A stretch of 64,000 nt of DNA. It comes from Nitrobacter sp. NHB1 (lineage in GTDB: Bacteria > Pseudomonadota > Alphaproteobacteria > Rhizobiales > Xanthobacteraceae). The DNA lies in NCBI RefSeq assembly GCF_036964665.1, contig NZ_JBAMDA010000001.1, positions 1,860,001 to 1,924,000 of the forward strand, given 5' to 3'. A program made the position numbers and the translations under genes. Below, in pieces: positions 60,696 through 64,000 of this stretch (position 1 is its first letter; each line of letters opens with the position of its first letter). The notes beneath the pieces were generated by a model, which worked only from the letters and a program-made list of their open reading frames with translations, ran no database searches and was not told the DNA's origin.

Positions 60696-61784
60696 ATGGC
60701 CGTACCGCAAACCACCACCGCAAACGCCAACGACATCGCCAGCGTCGTCGCCTCGCTCGCGAGTCGTCAGAGCAACCGTCCGAAGTCCAAGCCGATGAGC
60801 GGGCCGAAACGGGCGGCTGTGATGATGCTGGCGCTGGGCGAGCAGTACGGCGGCAAGGTCTGGGCCATGCTGGACGACGACGAGGTCCGCGATCTGTCGC
60901 TGGCGATGTCCACCCTCGGCACGGTCGAGGCCGATGTGGTCGAGGATCTGCTGCTCGAATTCGTCTCGCGGATGTCGGCGTCCGGCGCGCTGATGGGCAA
61001 CTTCGATGCGACCGAGCGGCTGCTGACCCAGTATCTCCCTTCCGAACGTGTGTCGGGAATCATGGACGAAATCCGGGGGCCTGCCGGCCGCAACATGTGG
61101 GAAAAGCTGTCCAACGTTCAGGAGGAGGTTCTCGCGAACTATCTCAAGAACGAATATCCGCAGACCATCGCGGTCGTGCTGTCGAAGCTGAAGCCAGAAC
61201 ATGCCGCGCGGGTGCTCGCCATCCTGCCCGAAGACATGGCGCTCGACGTGGTCGGCCGCATGCTCAAGATGGAAGCAGTGCAGAAGGAAGTGATCGAGCG
61301 CGTCGAGCAGACGCTGCGCAGCGAATTCATGTCCAACCTGTCGCAGACCCGGCGCCGCGACGCCCACGAGGTGATGGCGGAAATCTTCAACAACTTCGAC
61401 CGCCAGACCGAGACCCGTTTCATCACCTCGCTGGAGGAAGACAACCGTGAATCCGCCGAGCGCATCAAGGCGCTGATGTTCACGTTCGACGACCTGGTGA
61501 AGCTCGACGCAGGCTCGGCGCAGACCCTGATGCGCCATGTCGACAAGGACAAGCTCGGCATCGCGCTGAAGAGCGCCAACGAGGAGGTTCGCGCTTTCTT
61601 CATGGGTAACATGTCAACCCGCGCCGCCAAGATGCTGATGGACGACATGGCGGCGCTTGGACCGGTCCGGCTGCGCGACGTCGACGAGGCGCAGGCGCTG
61701 CTGGTCAATCTCGCCAAGGACCTCGCCGCCAAGGGCGAAATCATGCTGTCGAAAAACCGCGCCGACGACGAGCTGGTGTACTGA
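60696..61784 (+). CDS. fliG: Flagellar motor switch protein FliG
   Basis: A 362-residue protein of the C-ring. The N-terminal domain binds FliF, the middle has [29 protein letters not shown] near residues 150-178 (the EHPQTIAVILS motif), and the C-terminal domain has [54 protein letters not shown] near residues 262-315, with the charged torque helix. It starts six bases after fliF and its last base overlaps the fliH start. Confidence 0.93.
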   Translation: MAVPQTTTANANDIASVVASLASRQSNRPKSKPMSGPKRAAVMMLALGEQYGGKVWAMLDDDEVRDLSLAMSTLGTVEADVVEDLLLEFVSRMSASGALMGNFDATERLLTQYLPSERVSGIMDEIRGPAGRNMWEKLSNVQEEVLANYLKNEYPQTIAVVLSKLKPEHAARVLAILPEDMALDVVGRMLKMEAVQKEVIERVEQTLRSEFMSNLSQTRRRDAHEVMAEIFNNFDRQTETRFITSLEEDNRESAERIKALMFTFDDLVKLDAGSAQTLMRHVDKDKLGIALKSANEEVRAFFMGNMSTRAAKMLMDDMAALGPVRLRDVDEAQALLVNLAKDLAAKGEIMLSKNRADDELVY

Positions 61785-62413
61785 TGGGCGCTCCGGCGAA
61801 ATTCCTGTTCGACACGGACTTCTCGGTTTCGCATAAATCCAGGGAGCGGGCGCCGACGGCTGTGGAGATCGCGCAACAGATCGCGGCCGCGGAAGCCAAG
61901 GCCTATCAGAACGGGTTCGACGCCGCGCAGCGCGAAGCCAGGGTACAGAGCGACCGCCGCATGGCGCTGGCGACCGAAGCCATCGCCGTCGGCATCAGGG
62001 AGATCGCCGAACGCTTCGCGGGCGTCGAGGCGCGGATGGAGACCGAGGCGGTCGATGTCGCCGTCGCGGTCGCGCGCAAGCTGTGCAGCGAGATGATCGC
62101 GGCCGAGCCCCTGGCGGAAATCACCGCGCTGGTCTGCGAGAGCTTCCGGCATCTGGTGTCGGCGCCGCATCTCGTGGTGCGGATCAACGATCAACTCTAT
62201 GACGCGGCGCGCACGCAAATCGAACGCCTGGCCAAACAAAGCGGGTTTGCCGGACAACTCGTCATTCTCGCGGAGCCCGATATCGAAACCGGCGACTGCA
62301 GGATCGAATGGGCTGACGGAGGGATCGTGCTGGAACGCTCGGCCACCAACGCCAAGATCGACGAACTGGTGCGCGGCTACATGACGTCACGCCAATCGAA
62401 CGGCAACGCCTGA
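61784..62413 (+). CDS. fliH: Flagellar assembly protein FliH
   Basis: A 209-residue protein matching the short alphaproteobacterial FliH. It has a helical N-terminal half (VEIAQQIAAAEAKAYQNGFDAAQREARVQ, about 26-54) and a C-terminal half like V-ATPase subunit E (LVVRINDQLYDAARTQIERLAKQSGFAGQLVILAEPDIETGDCRIEWADGGI, about 130-182). It regulates the FliI ATPase in export. Position between fliG and fliN agrees with this. Confidence 0.85.
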   Translation: MGAPAKFLFDTDFSVSHKSRERAPTAVEIAQQIAAAEAKAYQNGFDAAQREARVQSDRRMALATEAIAVGIREIAERFAGVEARMETEAVDVAVAVARKLCSEMIAAEPLAEITALVCESFRHLVSAPHLVVRINDQLYDAARTQIERLAKQSGFAGQLVILAEPDIETGDCRIEWADGGIVLERSATNAKIDELVRGYMTSRQSNGNA

Positions 62414-62430
62414 GGGCATGGAAACGAACA

Positions 62431-62781
62431 ATGAGCGATAACGACACTCAGGTGCCGCTTCCCGACCTCAACGCCGCCGATGCGCCGGCGATCGACGACA
62501 TTGGATACAGCGAGGACGAACAGGTCTCGCGGATCGCGTCCGACCTCGAAGCGGTGTTCGACGTTCCAGTCCAGGTGTCGGCCGTGCTCGGTCGCTCCAA
62601 GATGGACGTCGGCGCGCTGCTCAAGCTCGGGCCCGGCAGCGTTCTGGAACTCGACCGGCGCGTCGGTGAGGCCATCGACATCTACGTCAACAACCGGCTT
62701 GTGGCACGGGGCGAGGTCGTTCTCGTGGAGGACAAGCTCGGCGTGACCATGACCGAAATCATCAAGGCCGAGAAAGCCTGA
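62431..62781 (+). CDS. fliN: Flagellar motor switch protein FliN
   Basis: A 116-residue protein with a single SpoA domain (about residues 40-112): DVPVQVSAVLGRSKMDVGALLKLGPGSVLELDRRVGEAIDIYVNNRLVARGEVVLVEDKLGVTMTEII. It is part of the lower C-ring and binds FliH. The ATG lies 17 bases after fliH. Length is typical. Confidence 0.92.
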   Translation: MSDNDTQVPLPDLNAADAPAIDDIGYSEDEQVSRIASDLEAVFDVPVQVSAVLGRSKMDVGALLKLGPGSVLELDRRVGEAIDIYVNNRLVARGEVVLVEDKLGVTMTEIIKAEKA

Positions 62782-62826
62782 CAGCACCAGCCGCCGCGAG
62801 CGCTGAACACATAACAGGAGCAACCC

Positions 62827-64000
62827 ATGCGGCTTCTCATCGTTGGCACACTGAAGGGCCAGCTTACGACCGCCACCAAGATCGCCATGGACAATGGCGC
62901 CTCCGTCACCCACGCAACCGGCAACGAACAGGCCATGGCGGTGCTGCGCGGCGGCAAGGGCGCCGATCTCCTAATGGTGGATGTCGGTCTCGACATCCGC
63001 GACCTCGTGATCCGGCTCGAGGCCGAACACATTCACGTCCCGATCGTCGCCTGCGGTATCACCAGCGACGCGCGCGCCGCCGTCGCCGCGATCCACGCCG
63101 GCGCCAAGGAATACATCCCGCTGCCGCCCGATCCGGAGCTGATCGCCGCGGTGCTGGCCGCCGTGGCGAACGATTCCCGCGATCTCGTCTACCGCGACGA
63201 AGCCATGGGCAAAGTCATCAAGCTGGCGCAGCAGATCGCGTGCTCCGACGCCTCGATCATGATCACCGGCGAATCCGGCACCGGCAAGGAGGTGCTGGCG
63301 CGCTACGTGCATACCCGCTCCAACCGTGCCAGACGGCCGTTCATCTCGATCAACTGCGCGGCGATCCCGGAGCATCTGCTGGAATCCGAACTGTTCGGCC
63401 ATGAGAAGGGCGCCTTCACCGGGGCAGTTGCGCGTCGCATCGGCAAGTTCGAGGAGGCCACCGGCGGCACGCTGTTGCTCGACGAAATTTCCGAAATGGA
63501 CGTACGGCTGCAATCGAAGCTGCTGCGCGTCATCCAGGAGCGCGTGATCGACCGGGTCGGCGGTGCCCGGCCGGTTCCCGTCGATATCCGCATCATCGCC
63601 ACCTCGAACCGCAATCTCGCGGACGCCGTGCGCGAGGGCACCTTCCGCGAGGACCTGCTGTTCCGCCTCAACGTCGTCAACCTGAAGATTCCGCCGCTGC
63701 GCGAGCGTCCGGCCGACATCCTCGAACTGGCGCAGCATTTCGCGAAGAAGTATGCCGACGCCAACGGCGTGCCGGTGCGTCCGGTTTCGGCGGACGCACG
63801 GCGCGTGCTGACGACCAACCGCTGGCAAGGCAATGTCCGCGAACTTGAGAACACCATTCACCGCGCGGTGCTGATGGCGAGCGGCGACGAGATCGGCGCC
63901 GACGCGATCCTGACGCCGGACGGCGACCGCCTTGATCTCGCGAAGACGGCACCGGCCGTCGCCCATGCCACGCTCGCCGCCGAGCAGGTGACGCGTGCGC
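62827..64000 (+). CDS. flbD: Sigma-54-dependent flagellar regulator FlbD (5' part)
   Basis: An open frame that starts at an ATG with AGGAG seven bases upstream and runs past the right edge (391 codons visible). It has a receiver-like N-terminal domain (MRLLIVGTLKGQLTTATKIA, then LLMVDVGLD near 50), then a sigma-54 AAA+ domain: GESGTGKE (Walker A, near residue 150), the sigma-54 contact loop GAFTGAVARR near 195, and LLLDEISEMD (Walker B, near 220). The C-terminal helix-turn-helix is off the window. FlbD activates class III flagellar genes in Caulobacter-type cascades. Confidence 0.9.
   Translation, partial: MRLLIVGTLKGQLTTATKIAMDNGASVTHATGNEQAMAVLRGGKGADLLMVDVGLDIRDLVIRLEAEHIHVPIVACGITSDARAAVAAIHAGAKEYIPLPPDPELIAAVLAAVANDSRDLVYRDEAMGKVIKLAQQIACSDASIMITGESGTGKEVLARYVHTRSNRARRPFISINCAAIPEHLLESELFGHEKGAFTGAVARRIGKFEEATGGTLLLDEISEMDVRLQSKLLRVIQERVIDRVGGARPVPVDIRIIATSNRNLADAVREGTFREDLLFRLNVVNLKIPPLRERPADILELAQHFAKKYADANGVPVRPVSADARRVLTTNRWQGNVRELENTIHRAVLMASGDEIGADAILTPDGDRLDLAKTAPAVAHATLAAEQVTRA

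Overview
The window looks like chromosomal DNA of an alphaproteobacterium of the Bradyrhizobium / Rhodopseudomonas / Afipia group (Nitrobacteraceae). The evidence is the high GC content, a homospermidine synthase, SciP and FlbD inside a flagellar cluster, a RibBA-type protein with a dead second domain, and many short palindromic intergenic repeats of the kind typical of these genomes. Most of the window is core metabolism. No phage, insertion sequence or CRISPR array was seen.

Layout. 1-2 kb: the end of an Mrp/Pha multisubunit cation/proton antiporter operon (subunits D, E, F, G). 2-7 kb: a repeat-bearing membrane protein, a LemA plus two-TPM-domain operon, and pncB. 7-13 kb: an NhaD/ArsB-type transporter, a two-component flavin monooxygenase with its reductase, and a large MscS-type channel. 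13.5-16.4 kb: a ModE-type regulator without a molybdate-binding domain, a DUF2478 protein and an FGGY sugar kinase. 16.6-23.9 kb: an outer-membrane barrel protein, KpsF, ferrochelatase, a MAPEG protein and an M3 peptidase. 24-29.6 kb: polyamine genes (a type III ornithine/lysine decarboxylase behind a long structured leader, and homospermidine synthase) with rnk and a CDF metal exporter between them. 29.8-47.3 kb: housekeeping and catabolic genes (DnaJ/CbpA-like, pdxH, an SDR, a CorA-like transporter, L,D-transpeptidase, extensin-like protein, acyl-CoA ligase, pirin with a divergent LysR regulator, MBL hydrolase, glutaryl-CoA dehydrogenase, ribB, a CPA2 antiporter).

47.3-53.2 kb is the most interesting region. 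A tonB-exbD-exbB operon lies back to back with a TonB-dependent receptor gene, whose stop overlaps the start of a ModA-like periplasmic binding protein gene. Just upstream of the receptor start is a palindrome with the architecture of a ModE operator (CGTTATAT-N8-ATATAGCA). A second site with the same layout (CGTGATAT-N8-ATATATCG) lies upstream of the DUF2478 gene at 14.1 kb, next to the ModE-type regulator. I infer a Mo-regulated, TonB-energised outer-membrane uptake route for molybdate or a molybdenum chelate. The locus is flanked by wreckage of two older genes: an IalB-family pseudogene after tonB, and the tail of a MacB/FtsX permease upstream of exbB.

53.3-64 kb: an elongator tRNA-Met gene, a PmtA-like methyltransferase, mnmA, and a flagellar cluster (fliK, flgD, sciP, fliF, fliG, fliH, fliN, flbD) that runs off the right edge.
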